Positions 34,827-43,017 of a DNA stretch of 64,000 nucleotides are shown one piece after another. Source of the stretch: DP-19 sp036496285 (GTDB taxonomy: Bacteria > Desulfobacterota > Binatia > UTPRO1); contig DASXLI010000053.1 in NCBI GenBank assembly GCA_036496285.1, positions 52,974-116,973 of the forward strand, written 5' to 3'. The notes beneath the pieces were generated by a model. The model saw nothing but the letters and a program-made list of their open reading frames with translations. It was not told where the DNA came from and ran no database searches. A program made the translations under genes and the position numbers. Position 1 is the first letter of the stretch. Every line of letters begins with the position of its first letter.

Positions 34827-36806
34827 ATGGCCTGGCACGTGTACCGGTTTCCGAGCGCGGCCCGTCTCGCACTCGTTCGTACGCTGGCGCTCGGGCTGTT
34901 GCTGCTGACCGCACGGATCGCCGACGCGCGGACGGTCTCGGTACCGCTGACCATCGATTACCCCTCGCTCCGCACCCTGCTCCTCGCCGAGGTCTACACG
35001 CAGCCGGACGGGACGGCGGCCGTCTGGCGCGAGGGCGGCTGCAACGTGCTCCTGCTGGCGGATCCGCTGGTCGGCAATCGGGAGGGGCGCCTCCATGTCA
35101 CGAGCGCCGCCAAGGCGGGCGCGGCGGTCGAGCTCGGCGGGCACTGCCTCGGCATCGACTGGACGGGGACGGTCGAGGCGGTGCTCGAGCCGAGGGTCGA
35201 GCCCCGCGCGTCCGCCGTACACTTCCGGATCGTCGACTCGTCGATCACCGGTGGTACGTTCGGCAGCAAGCTCCTCGCCGAGACCGTTGGCGGCTGGGTG
35301 AAGCGCTACGCGGAGCCGCGGCTCGAGACGCTCGTGCTCGACCTCGGGACGCCGCTCGGCGAGCTGCGGACGCTCCTGCCGGCGTTCCTACCGAGCGACG
35401 ACGCCACCCGCACCGACGCGATCCTCGCCTCGGTCGTCATGGTGGACCCGAAGGTCGACGACGAGGGCGTCGGCCTGCACGTGCGCTTCGACGTACCGGA
35501 CGTCGCGCCGACGGCGACATCCGCCGCGACGCCCACGGCCGTGGCCACGCCGACGGCCGTCGACACGGCGACAGCGCCCGACACGGCGGCACCGACGCCC
35601 TCGCCGGAGCCGTCGGCGGCTGAAGCGGAACCAGACGACTCGGAGCCGCTCAGTGATCCCGAGCTGGCCGCGATCGAGGACGCCCTCGACCGCTGGGACG
35701 GGTTCGTCACGTTCGTTGTGAAGCAGGTGGCGAGCGAGACCGAGAACGACGACGTCCGCCGCGAGCTGCTCTCGATCCTCCTCGATGCGCGCTACGAGCT
35801 CGTCGGCGCACTCGCCGCCGCCAAGCCAGGCGATCCCGATCCGGTCCGCGCGCTCTTCCTGCATACCTGGCGGCGCTTGCGGCCGGTGCTGCGGCGGCTC
35901 GCTGGGACACTCCCGGCGGAGGGGACGCTTCATTATCTCGGCTTCGTCGCGGGTGGCGACGCTTTGCGGGCGCTCGACGAGCTGGGCCCGTCGACCGGGC
36001 TCGACATCTCGGCGGACGGTCTGCGCCGCCTCGCACGGACGCTCGCGCCGGCGACGACTGCCGATCCGCTCGTGTACGACCGCGGCGTCGATCCCGAGCT
36101 GCGGAAGCTCTTCGGCTTCGGTCCGCCTCTGCCACCGCCGGAGGATGACTCGGGCGGCGGTACGACCCGTAACTTCGGCTGGTCCGGCGTCGCCTGGGCG
36201 GCGGATGGACCGATCGCCGAGTTGATCAAGCGGCTCAACAAGTGGGTGCCCTCGCCCGACGACGACGTGCAGCCGTACCTCGAGCAGGTCCGCCAGCTCC
36301 TGCACGCGACGACCGACGAGCTCCTCGCGAAGGGCCAGATCGACGGCCCGTGGCACGACGGCTACGGGGCGCTCGTGCTGGCCACCGCCTGGCAGGAGAC
36401 CTGTTGGCGACAGTTCGTGCGGGTCGGGGGCAAGTTGCGCGCGATCCGCTCGCCCGCCGGGGCGATCGGCCTCATGCAGGTGAACCAGCGCGTGTGGCGA
36501 GGCTTCTACGACCTGAAGGGCCTGCGCGGGGACATCGCCTACAACGCCCGCGCCGGTGCGGAGATCCTCGCCCGCTACATGGTCGACGACGTGCTCGGCG
36601 CGAGCAAGCAGCCACCGAGCGAGGTCGACAACGTGGCCCTCGCCGTCTACGCGGTCTACAACGGCGGCCCGAGCCGGCTTCGCCGGCAAAGCGGCCGCCT
36701 CACGCCGAAGATCGGTTCGATCGGGCGACTCTTCGCCGACAAGTACCGGACGATCCGCGGCGGCGATGAGCTCGGCGTGATCAATTGCTATCGGGAAGGA
36801 GGCTGA
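34827..36806 (+). CDS. Large exported lytic transglycosylase (SLT domain) protein
   Basis: A 659-residue protein with an N-terminal signal peptide (ALVRTLALGLLLLTARIADA). Residues about 36-215 form an unrecognised domain, followed by an Ala/Thr/Pro-rich linker (about 225-270), a helical middle region, and a C-terminal lysozyme-like SLT domain. The catalytic Glu is likely in TAWQETCWRQF (about 523); SPAGAIGLMQVNQRVWRGFY and AVYAVYNGGPSRL are typical SLT motifs. Such enzymes cleave peptidoglycan to 1,6-anhydro products. The gene's last 166 bases are duplicated at 41,806-41,971. It is convergent with a remnant of the downstream regulator gene. Confidence 0.88.
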   Translation: MAWHVYRFPSAARLALVRTLALGLLLLTARIADARTVSVPLTIDYPSLRTLLLAEVYTQPDGTAAVWREGGCNVLLLADPLVGNREGRLHVTSAAKAGAAVELGGHCLGIDWTGTVEAVLEPRVEPRASAVHFRIVDSSITGGTFGSKLLAETVGGWVKRYAEPRLETLVLDLGTPLGELRTLLPAFLPSDDATRTDAILASVVMVDPKVDDEGVGLHVRFDVPDVAPTATSAATPTAVATPTAVDTATAPDTAAPTPSPEPSAAEAEPDDSEPLSDPELAAIEDALDRWDGFVTFVVKQVASETENDDVRRELLSILLDARYELVGALAAAKPGDPDPVRALFLHTWRRLRPVLRRLAGTLPAEGTLHYLGFVAGGDALRALDELGPSTGLDISADGLRRLARTLAPATTADPLVYDRGVDPELRKLFGFGPPLPPPEDDSGGGTTRNFGWSGVAWAADGPIAELIKRLNKWVPSPDDDVQPYLEQVRQLLHATTDELLAKGQIDGPWHDGYGALVLATAWQETCWRQFVRVGGKLRAIRSPAGAIGLMQVNQRVWRGFYDLKGLRGDIAYNARAGAEILARYMVDDVLGASKQPPSEVDNVALAVYAVYNGGPSRLRRQSGRLTPKIGSIGRLFADKYRTIRGGDELGVINCYREGG

Positions 36807-36900
36807 CGGGTCGACCTTCGTCGTCGGCGCCCCGGCGGCTCTGTGCGGCCGTAAGGTGCCGCCAGCGCCCGCCGTACCACGAACGCGACGGCGTCGTTCA
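36641..36900. repeat. Left 260-bp direct repeat bounding the insert
   Basis: Aligns without gaps to 41806-42065 with 17 mismatches by hand count (243/260). It covers the last 166 bases of the transglycosylase gene and 94 bases of the 3' part of the wHTH/ATPase/STAS gene. The repeat ends exactly at the stop codon of the radical SAM gene (36898-36900). Confidence 0.93.
36788..36900 (-). pseudogene. 3' remnant of the wHTH/ATPase/STAS regulator gene
   Basis: On the minus strand these bases encode 37 codons and a TAG that match the C-terminus of the regulator at 41953-43017 (NDAVAF, RRALAAP, GRTEPPGRRRRRSTRQPPSR), with three or four amino-acid changes. The rest of the gene is absent here. It overlaps the end of the transglycosylase, as the intact copy must once have done. 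Confidence 0.88.
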
Positions 36901-38499
36901 GGTGCGCCCAGTACCTCCGTTGGCCAAAGCGGCATCCGGCAGGTACGCAACGCCCCGCGCGCCCGATCTCGCGACAAGGGGGGGATCCGCCTCACGAGGT
37001 GCTTCGTTCTGCTGCGCTACAAAGTGGCGATTGACGTAGTCCTGCATCGTCAAACCGACGACCCAGTCGCCGATTGCCAAGGGGATGAGGGTCGGCCGAA
37101 GGAAGGGAATCGAGCGCGCGAAGTGATACAAACGCTTGATCCCACCGGGAACAAGGCCGTGCACGAGCAGCCTCAGAAAGATGGCCAGTTGTTCGCCGAA
37201 CGAATCGCTGCTGTGCTCAGGTGGTGCGCTGAAATACGAAACCTTGCTTTGGATCCGGTCCGCGATATTTCGGTCTTCCAGGAGGCTGATGTAGAGCGAA
37301 CGATAACCGCTCACCAGCTCTTCGTAGCTCATTTGCTTGGGAAGGACATTCGTCCCGAGTTTCGTATTGTCGGTGACGTCAGCATCCGCCCTCAGTCGAC
37401 CTTCTCGTTGGAGGCGCGTATAGAGCGGCGTCTTGGGGATCGCAACGAGAAGCCCGATCATCGCGGCGTGGATTCCCGACTGCATGATGAACCGATGCTG
37501 GCTCTCGAAGGTCGCGGCGGTATCGTGATCGAATCCGACGATGAATCCGCCGTAGACGTTGATGCCGTAAGTGTAAAGTTGCCGGACCGACGACAGGATG
37601 TCCCCCCGCACGTTCTGGAACTTCAGCGTCTCCCTCAGGCTGTCTTCGTCGGGTGACTCGACGCCGATGAACACCCATTCGAAGTTGGCTCGTCGGAACA
37701 ACTCGAGCAGCCCGCTATCTTGGGCGACGTTCAGGGAGACCTCGGTGCCAAAGTCGAACCAGTAGTCATGGGCAGTCTGGTACTCGCACAGAAACGCTAG
37801 CAGGTCCTTGGCGAGCGGCTTGTTGCCGATGAGGTTGTCGTCGACGAAGAATACGCTGCGAATGTTCCGCTCGCGCAGTTGATCCAGCTCACGCTCTACT
37901 TGTTCGAGCGACTTCGTCCGGGGTTTGCGGCCGAACATCACGATGATGTCACAGAACTCGCAACGGAACGGGCAGCCACGGGAGAACTGCACGCTGATGG
38001 CCTGATACTTGTCCAGGTTCAGCAGGTCGAACCGCGGAGGTGGCGAGTCGAGGAGCGAGACCTCACCGGTCTCTCGATACAACGCCTTCGCGCTGCCTCG
38101 CTCGAAGTCGCGACAGAACGTCTTCCAGATGTACTCCGCTTCTCCTGCGACCACACTGTCGGCAAGCGGTTCATAGAGCTCGGGGCAGAGCGATGCGTAG
38201 CTGCCGCCGGCAACGACGAAGTACCCGCGGCTCCGGTAGGATTCCAACAACTCCTTCTGGCGTTTGAACTGGACTCCCATCCCGCAGATGCCAATGATCT
38301 GCGCGTCCGGTGACACGGGGAGCGTCTCGATGTTCTCATCGAGAATCTCGACGTCCCAATCCGCCGGGCAAAGGGCCGCCAACGTCGCCAATCCGAGAGG
38401 CGAGCTCAAGGCTCGCTTGTTCGCGAAGACGTTGTCGATCGCCCATTGAAAGCTCCAGAAGCTTTCGGGAAAGCGGGGGTTGATGAGGAGTAGTTTCAT
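36898..38499 (-). CDS. B12-binding-domain radical SAM enzyme (DUF4070-type)
   Basis: A 533-residue protein. The N-terminal B12-binding-like domain begins KLLLINPRFPESFWSF and lacks the DxHxxG cobalamin-ligand motif. The radical SAM [4Fe-4S] motif is C176-x3-C180-x2-C183 (GCPFRCEFCD), followed by FGRKPRTKSLEQVERELDQL and VFFVDDNLIGNK, which are typical of the B12/radical-SAM/DUF4070 group that includes hopanoid methylases such as HpnP. A C-terminal extension holds hydrophobic stretches. I chose the ATG at 38499 as the family start. Last gene of the insert operon; its stop lies on the repeat edge, so its tail may have been altered. Substrate unknown. Confidence 0.85.
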   Translation of the reverse strand: MKLLLINPRFPESFWSFQWAIDNVFANKRALSSPLGLATLAALCPADWDVEILDENIETLPVSPDAQIIGICGMGVQFKRQKELLESYRSRGYFVVAGGSYASLCPELYEPLADSVVAGEAEYIWKTFCRDFERGSAKALYRETGEVSLLDSPPPRFDLLNLDKYQAISVQFSRGCPFRCEFCDIIVMFGRKPRTKSLEQVERELDQLRERNIRSVFFVDDNLIGNKPLAKDLLAFLCEYQTAHDYWFDFGTEVSLNVAQDSGLLELFRRANFEWVFIGVESPDEDSLRETLKFQNVRGDILSSVRQLYTYGINVYGGFIVGFDHDTAATFESQHRFIMQSGIHAAMIGLLVAIPKTPLYTRLQREGRLRADADVTDNTKLGTNVLPKQMSYEELVSGYRSLYISLLEDRNIADRIQSKVSYFSAPPEHSSDSFGEQLAIFLRLLVHGLVPGGIKRLYHFARSIPFLRPTLIPLAIGDWVVGLTMQDYVNRHFVAQQNEAPREADPPLVARSGARGVAYLPDAALANGGTGRT

Positions 38500-38551
38500 G
38501 AGTGGCGACGCGCCGACCGAGCGCTCGGAGCGGACGGTACCCGATGACGGA

Positions 38552-39724
38552 TCACGTGGATAGCCCGCCGGTGCTCGACACGGGCGAAAGTACACGGGCG
38601 CGCGCGAGATCTTTGTCGAGTGACGCCCAGCCGACACCGGAGGCTACCGCGGCAAAAAGGTACCGCAAGACGGGATTCCGATGCGTACAGTAGTTGGTCA
38701 GCGGGACGAGCTCATGGCCGAGATCGAGCTTGACCGCATAGCCGGTCTGGCCACTCTGCAGCTCGGTCGCGCCGACGTCGTATGCCCACTGAACCGCATG
38801 CTCCCAGAGCTGAAAATAGATGTTGCCCTCGCGTCCTCGCCGGTAGTCGATGCCGATGAACTTGTTGATCGCTCGCCGCTCAAGGAGAAACAGGAGCATG
38901 AAGGCCACGAGGGCGCCCGTCGCCCGCTCACGGAGCAGGACGAAGTGCGCCACCGGCTCAGCTGCGAGCGCGGCGAAGAACTCCGGCGTCAGGCGCTCGA
39001 ATTTCGTCTTGCCTCGTTCATAGGTTTGCCAGAAGAGCGCAAAGATCTCCCGCCGCACCGCCTCCTCGGGCTGCACGGCGATCGACATGACGGTGGGCAA
39101 GGCCGCCTTCCCGCGGCGGAGGTTGCGGCGCAGTTGATAGCGTTTGTGATGGTTGAGCCCCCCGAGGTAGCCGTCGAAGGAGGAGCCGGCAAGTGCGATC
39201 CGCGTCCCCGGAAAGCTCACGATCCGAAAGAGCCCGCGAGTCCTCACGAGGTGATCCAACGGGCCCGCGGCCTCGGCTGGGAAATCCTTCCAGACGATCA
39301 TCGACGCGCGCAGATGCCGAGCACGTTCTTCGATGGCTGTCTGAATGGTATCCACCACCAGCCCCAACGTGTGCCCCTCGACCAGGCCGACCGTACCCTC
39401 GTCCGAGCACGGTGACCCGACGAAGAGCGTCCGCTGGAACCGTAGCCGCGGGATCGCTCGCCCGCCTATCTTGAGAGCCGCGGCAATGATGGGTGGCGCA
39501 AGAAGATCGATCGGGACGTCCATCTGAAAGGTGGGCACGATGCCGACTGGCTCGCGCCCGCGCTCGAGTACCCCGTAGGCGAAGCGGAACTGCGCCTCGA
39601 GCCGACCCCGCTCGAGCGCACGGTACCACCAATCCCCTTCCACTGGCGGCCGAAAGGCGGCCGCCCATAGATGCGGCGGGATCTCGGCGGCCGACGCTAC
39701 CCAACGGAGGCTGATCTCGCCCAT
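38552..39724 (-). CDS. FemAB/GNAT-like acyltransferase
   Basis: A 390-residue protein with two GNAT-like halves, resembling PF13480 (Acetyltransf_6)/FemAB-related N-acyltransferases. Recognisable blocks are GGLNHHKRYQLRRNLRRG in the middle, then HFVLLRERATGALVAFMLLF and FIGIDYRRGREGNIYFQLWEHAVQWA, ending ELQSGQTGYAVKLDLGHE. Such enzymes add an acyl or aminoacyl group to an amine on sugars, lipids or peptides. I chose the ATG at 39724, which starts 22 bases after the aminotransferase stop; the longer frame overlaps that gene. An amine made by the upstream aminotransferase is a plausible acceptor (inference). Confidence 0.75.
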   Translation of the reverse strand: MGEISLRWVASAAEIPPHLWAAAFRPPVEGDWWYRALERGRLEAQFRFAYGVLERGREPVGIVPTFQMDVPIDLLAPPIIAAALKIGGRAIPRLRFQRTLFVGSPCSDEGTVGLVEGHTLGLVVDTIQTAIEERARHLRASMIVWKDFPAEAAGPLDHLVRTRGLFRIVSFPGTRIALAGSSFDGYLGGLNHHKRYQLRRNLRRGKAALPTVMSIAVQPEEAVRREIFALFWQTYERGKTKFERLTPEFFAALAAEPVAHFVLLRERATGALVAFMLLFLLERRAINKFIGIDYRRGREGNIYFQLWEHAVQWAYDVGATELQSGQTGYAVKLDLGHELVPLTNYCTHRNPVLRYLFAAVASGVGWASLDKDLARARVLSPVSSTGGLST

Positions 39725-39746
39725 CGGACAACCGCCAGCCCTGTCC

Positions 39747-40952
39747 CTATGCCGAGACGGACCGCCGGATGACATCGAGTACCCGCTCGAACTCCGCGTC
39801 CGACAGACACTCGCTGTTCGACACCGTGAAGCAGCGGTCGGCGAAGGACCGCGCGCGCGGCATCGTCGTGCGCGGTACGACACCGCCGAGGTGTCCGTAT
39901 CCGGTCAGGTCGGAGATGAAGAGCCGGGTAACGCCGAGTCCGGCGCTCCACAGATGCGCGAGCACGCGATCGCGTACCTCGACAGAGTCGGCGAGGACCA
40001 TCAGGAAGGGCCAGGCTCCAACAGTCTCCGGTAGCTCGCTCACGACGCGAATCCCGGGGATTCGCCCGAGCCTAGCGGCTCGCGCGCGTCCCCGCCTCGT
40101 GTTGGCCGCGATTGCCGAAGCTAGACGTCGAAGAGCAGAAGCGCCGACCCTCCGCCTCCAGCGGCCCACGCGGTGGAGCGGAATGGCGGACCTCGCCTCG
40201 TCGCCGACAGCGCGGAAGTAGTCGTTCTTGGCGAGCGCACGACGCAGCGGAATCCCGTACGCGAAGTGCAGACCGACCGGATTGTAGAGCACACGGTAGC
40301 CGATGAGTTGGACCACCCGGAGCAGCTCGAGACCCGCACGAGGTGGCATCAGCTCGTCCGCCGCTTGCGCCATAGCGGCATGCAGCTCGTCGCCATGAGC
40401 GACCCAGAAGCCACCCTCGTAGAGCGTCAATCCCTTCCCACGCGAAAGGCTGTAGACGCCGATGTCACCGATCGTGCCGACCGGTCGACCACACCACACG
40501 GCTCCCAACGCCTGGGCCGCGTCCTCGACGACGGACGCACCCCATCGTTCCGCGACCTCGAGCACCGGCCGGAGGTCGGCGACCAGCCCGCCGAGATGCG
40601 TCGGTATGATCGCCAGGGTTTCCTCGTTGCACGCGTCAGCCAGTGCCCCGGGATCGAGATCGAATCGGTCCGCCGCCAGATCGCACAGTTGCACCCGCAG
40701 GCCAACGTGCGCCACGGCCTGCGGCACGAGTGGGCAGGTGTACGCGGGGACGATCACCGTCCGCCGTCGACTCCGCCGTTTGAGCGCCTCCAACGCGACA
40801 ATGAGGGCAGCGGTTCCGGAACAAGAGATGCGAGCGGTGTCGACAGCGAGGAATGCGGCCAACGCGCGCTCGAAATCCATCCCACGATTGGCACCGACAA
40901 GGTCACGCCACGAAAGCGGCAGACCGGCCGTCGGAGGCACTTCGCGAAGCAT
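39747..40952 (-). CDS. DegT/DnrJ/EryC1/StrS-family aminotransferase
   Basis: PLP-dependent sugar-aminotransferase-type protein of 401 residues. The N-terminal region contains SCSGTAALIVALEALKRR (PLP phosphate binding), then VIVPAYTCPLVPQAVAHVG, a His/Gly block IPTHLGGLVADL and SVVEDAAQALGAVW. The likely Schiff-base Lys is in VYSLSRGKGLTLYEGG. Members usually transaminate keto-sugars bound to a nucleotide in envelope glycan or antibiotic synthesis, as ArnB does for aminoarabinose. ATG 40952 or the adjacent GTG 40955 may be used. Third gene of the insert operon. Confidence 0.88.
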   Translation of the reverse strand: MLREVPPTAGLPLSWRDLVGANRGMDFERALAAFLAVDTARISCSGTAALIVALEALKRRSRRRTVIVPAYTCPLVPQAVAHVGLRVQLCDLAADRFDLDPGALADACNEETLAIIPTHLGGLVADLRPVLEVAERWGASVVEDAAQALGAVWCGRPVGTIGDIGVYSLSRGKGLTLYEGGFWVAHGDELHAAMAQAADELMPPRAGLELLRVVQLIGYRVLYNPVGLHFAYGIPLRRALAKNDYFRAVGDEARSAIPLHRVGRWRRRVGASALRRLASAIAANTRRGRARAARLGRIPGIRVVSELPETVGAWPFLMVLADSVEVRDRVLAHLWSAGLGVTRLFISDLTGYGHLGGVVPRTTMPRARSFADRCFTVSNSECLSDAEFERVLDVIRRSVSA

Positions 40953-40965
40953 CACAGCGCCGCCA

Positions 40966-41343
40966 TCAACCAGACTCTCGAGACTTGGCGGACGCGAGGA
41001 TGCCGATGCCGGTCAAGATCAACGCGGCGCCGAGCATCTGTACGCGCGACAACCTCTCATCCAGCACAAGACCGGAAAGCAGGAGCACCGTCACGATGTC
41101 GAGGTGCGAAGCTGCGAAGGCTGGGCCGACGGGTGCCCGCTGCAGCAACGTCATCCACGTGATGAACGCTCCGAGGTAGCCCGCCACGGCGAGGTAGATC
41201 CACTTGTCCCTCACGATCCGTACGAACCAGTCGAGCTTCAGGTCGGCGGGACCCGCGGCGAGGGCCGCGAATTTGAATCCGAGCTGCGAGAATGTGTCGA
41301 AGGTGAGCAACATCAAAAATCCGACGATGAGAAATCGTCGCAC
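40966..41343 (-). CDS. EamA/SMR-type four-helix transporter subunit (second)
   Basis: About 125 residues with four hydrophobic helices: FLIVGFLMLLTFDTFSQLGF, WIYLAVAGYLGAFITWMTLL, SHLDIVTVLLLSGLVLD and LGAALILTGIGILA. This is the half-size drug/metabolite transporter layout, as in SMR pumps and the ArnE/ArnF lipid-sugar flippase subunits. I chose the GTG at 41343, 5 bases after the preceding stop; a GTG at 41373 would overlap the upstream gene. Two different half-transporters in tandem suggest a heterodimer. Confidence 0.78.
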   Translation of the reverse strand: MRRFLIVGFLMLLTFDTFSQLGFKFAALAAGPADLKLDWFVRIVRDKWIYLAVAGYLGAFITWMTLLQRAPVGPAFAASHLDIVTVLLLSGLVLDERLSRVQMLGAALILTGIGILASAKSRESG

Positions 41344-41347
41344 GGGC

Positions 41348-41704
41348 TCAGCCCCAACCCACGAGCGCCACACCGATCGTGATCAGTGCTATCGATACGG
41401 TTCTACGGGCCGTCAGAGACTCGCCGAAGAAAACGCGACCGCCCACGAGCACCGCGAGGCTGTCGATGCTTCCCATCAGGACCGCGAGGGACAATGGCAC
41501 GAGGGAAAGAAAGGCCACCCAAAGCCCGAACTCCACGATGAATGCGGAGATCCCGATCCACACCCATGTGTTCTTGAGCATCGCGACCCATCGCGCGAGT
41601 CCGCGCGCGTCGGGAGCCACGCTCGCCGCCGCCTTGAGCGACAGGTGGCCGATCGTGACGCAGATCATGTTCAGAAGCCAGAGAACCGTAGCGAGCGCGG
41701 TCAT
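41348..41704 (-). CDS. EamA/SMR-type four-helix transporter subunit (first)
   Basis: A 118-residue protein with four helices, beginning VLWLLNMICVTIGHLSLKAA (the Lys after the first helix is typical of the EamA/SMR group), then WIGISAFIVEFGLWVAFLSL, LAVLMGSIDSLAVLVGG and SIALITIGVALVGWG. It is the first gene of the insert operon and directly precedes its likely partner. ArnE/ArnF-like flipping of an undecaprenyl-linked sugar is one possible role; drug efflux is another. Confidence 0.78.
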   Translation of the reverse strand: MTALATVLWLLNMICVTIGHLSLKAAASVAPDARGLARWVAMLKNTWVWIGISAFIVEFGLWVAFLSLVPLSLAVLMGSIDSLAVLVGGRVFFGESLTARRTVSIALITIGVALVGWG

Positions 41705-41805
41705 GGACCTTCGCTACATATGACGCGTACGCGGTGGCGGAAAGCCCAGCGCGGTCCTTCCGGACACCGGCGTGGAGGTCGACGTCGTCACCAAGCCATC
41801 CCCAG

Positions 41806-41971
41806 CGCCGTCTACGCGGTCTACAATAGCGGCCCGAGCCGGCTTTGCCGGCAAAGTGACCGCCTCACGCCGAAGATCGGTTCGATCGGGCAGCTCTTCG
41901 CCGACAAGTACGGGACGATCCGCGGCGGCGATGAGCTCGGCGTGATCAAGTGCTATCGGGAAGGAGGCTGA
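41806..41971 (+). pseudogene. 3' remnant of the lytic transglycosylase gene
   Basis: These bases match 36641-36806 and encode the last 54 or so residues of the transglycosylase (AVYAVYNSGPSRL, RLTPKIGSIGQLFADKYG, GDELGVIKCYREGG and stop). The frame is intact, but of nine base differences six change the amino acid, including G to S in the YNGGP motif, which fits decay without selection. There is no upstream catalytic part. Confidence 0.88.
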
Positions 41972-42065
41972 CGGGTCGACCTTCGTCGTCGGCGTCCCGG
42001 TGGTTCTGTGCGGCCATCAGGTGCCGCGAGCGCCCGCCGCACCATGAACGCGACGGCGTCGTTCA
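41806..42065. repeat. Right 260-bp direct repeat bounding the insert
   Basis: Gap-free partner of 36641-36900 (243/260 identical by hand alignment). This copy joins the transglycosylase 3' remnant to the complete regulator gene. Identity stops abruptly at both ends: before 41,806 the sequence shares only a short GAGGTCGAC with the left copy, and after 42,065 it continues as regulator coding sequence. Confidence 0.93.
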
Positions 42066-43017
42066 TGCCGGCCGGCACGAGCGCGACCTTCGGGTGCGCG
42101 CGCGCGAAGACGCGGAACACTTCGTCGCAGAATCCCTGGCCGACGGTCTCGACGCCCGAGAAGTCGAGCGTCACGTGCGTGAAGTCGGTGAGCCGCGTGA
42201 CGACGCGCTTCGCCTCCGAGCGTGAGACCAGCGTCTTCCCGAAGCCGACCAGCTTGATCGTCGCGCGCGTCTTCGTGAACCGGAGGCTCACCGGATCGGT
42301 GTAGGCGGCGAAGACCTGGTCGAGCTTCGGCATCCGCCCGGGGACGACCTCGAGCTGCACCCGCGTCCCCCGCCGTACGTCGCTCGGCGCGATCGCGGTG
42401 TCGTGCAGCTCGTTGTCGACGATCCACGCCGTCTTCTGGCTCTCGATCCGGAAGCGCGTGATCGCCTTCGAGGAGAAGAAGAGCCCCTCCCCGCTATGGC
42501 GGCTCGGGTCGCTCGTGAGCTTGCCCTTCTCGAGCTGCACGATCGCGTCGTGGGGGGTCGCGATGCCGAAATCCTCGCACACGCGACGGAAGACGCCGAC
42601 GCCGTCGTCCCGGACGGTCGTTACCGTCGCTCCACGGCGCTCGAAGCGGACCCCGACCTCGACCGCGCGGCCGCGCGAGTGATCGACGGCGTTGTTGATG
42701 ATCTCCGAGGCGGCATAGGCGAGGCTCTGCGCGACGTCGGGCGCGAGTGGACGGATGCGGGCGATCTCGGCGGCGACGGTCTCCCACGCCGCGTGCTCGT
42801 CGAGCTTGGCGAGACGGAAGCGGCGGCGGAGACTCCGGAAGCGGTACCGGGCGGCGGGGCCCTTGCCCTGCCGCTCGAGGACGCCGCCCGTGACGAGCGC
42901 CTGAAGCAGGCGGTGCGCCGTGGCCGGCGACACGTGCAGCGCGTGTACGACGTCGCGGTTCTGCAGCTCGCCGCGCCGGTCCACGAGCCGCCGTACCCGA
43001 TCGGCCGCGCTCGCCAT
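41953..43017 (-). CDS. Winged-helix / GHKL ATPase / STAS-like (DUF4325) regulator
   Basis: A 354-residue fusion. Residues about 1-60 form a winged helix (LQNRDVVHALHVSPATAHRLLQALVTGGVLE). Residues about 80-200 form a histidine-kinase-like ATPase of the anti-sigma type, with N box AASEIINNAVDHSRG, G1 box VRDDGVGVF and G2-like HSGEGLFFSSKA. Residues about 250-325 are a STAS-like domain (VTLDFSGVETVGQGFCDEVF) in which the phosphorylatable Ser of SpoIIAA-type proteins is missing. The last 25 residues are Arg-rich. ATG 43017 lies inside a perfect 10-bp inverted repeat. Its 3' end is duplicated at 36,788-36,900. Targets unknown. Confidence 0.82.
   Translation of the reverse strand: MASAADRVRRLVDRRGELQNRDVVHALHVSPATAHRLLQALVTGGVLERQGKGPAARYRFRSLRRRFRLAKLDEHAAWETVAAEIARIRPLAPDVAQSLAYAASEIINNAVDHSRGRAVEVGVRFERRGATVTTVRDDGVGVFRRVCEDFGIATPHDAIVQLEKGKLTSDPSRHSGEGLFFSSKAITRFRIESQKTAWIVDNELHDTAIAPSDVRRGTRVQLEVVPGRMPKLDQVFAAYTDPVSLRFTKTRATIKLVGFGKTLVSRSEAKRVVTRLTDFTHVTLDFSGVETVGQGFCDEVFRVFARAHPKVALVPAGMNDAVAFMVRRALAAPDGRTEPPGRRRRRSTRQPPSR

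Larger units (their letters stand above)
36901..41805. other. Inserted 4.9-kb island between direct repeats
   Basis: The segment separates two copies of a 260-bp sequence made of the 3' ends of two convergent genes, and contains a complete five-gene minus-strand operon. Sampled base composition is lower in G+C (36/60 at 37,621) than in the core (45/60 at 28,501). No integrase, transposase or tRNA is present. Integration of a circle by homologous recombination through the 260-bp sequence, or capture from a related strain, would give this structure. Confidence 0.8.
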
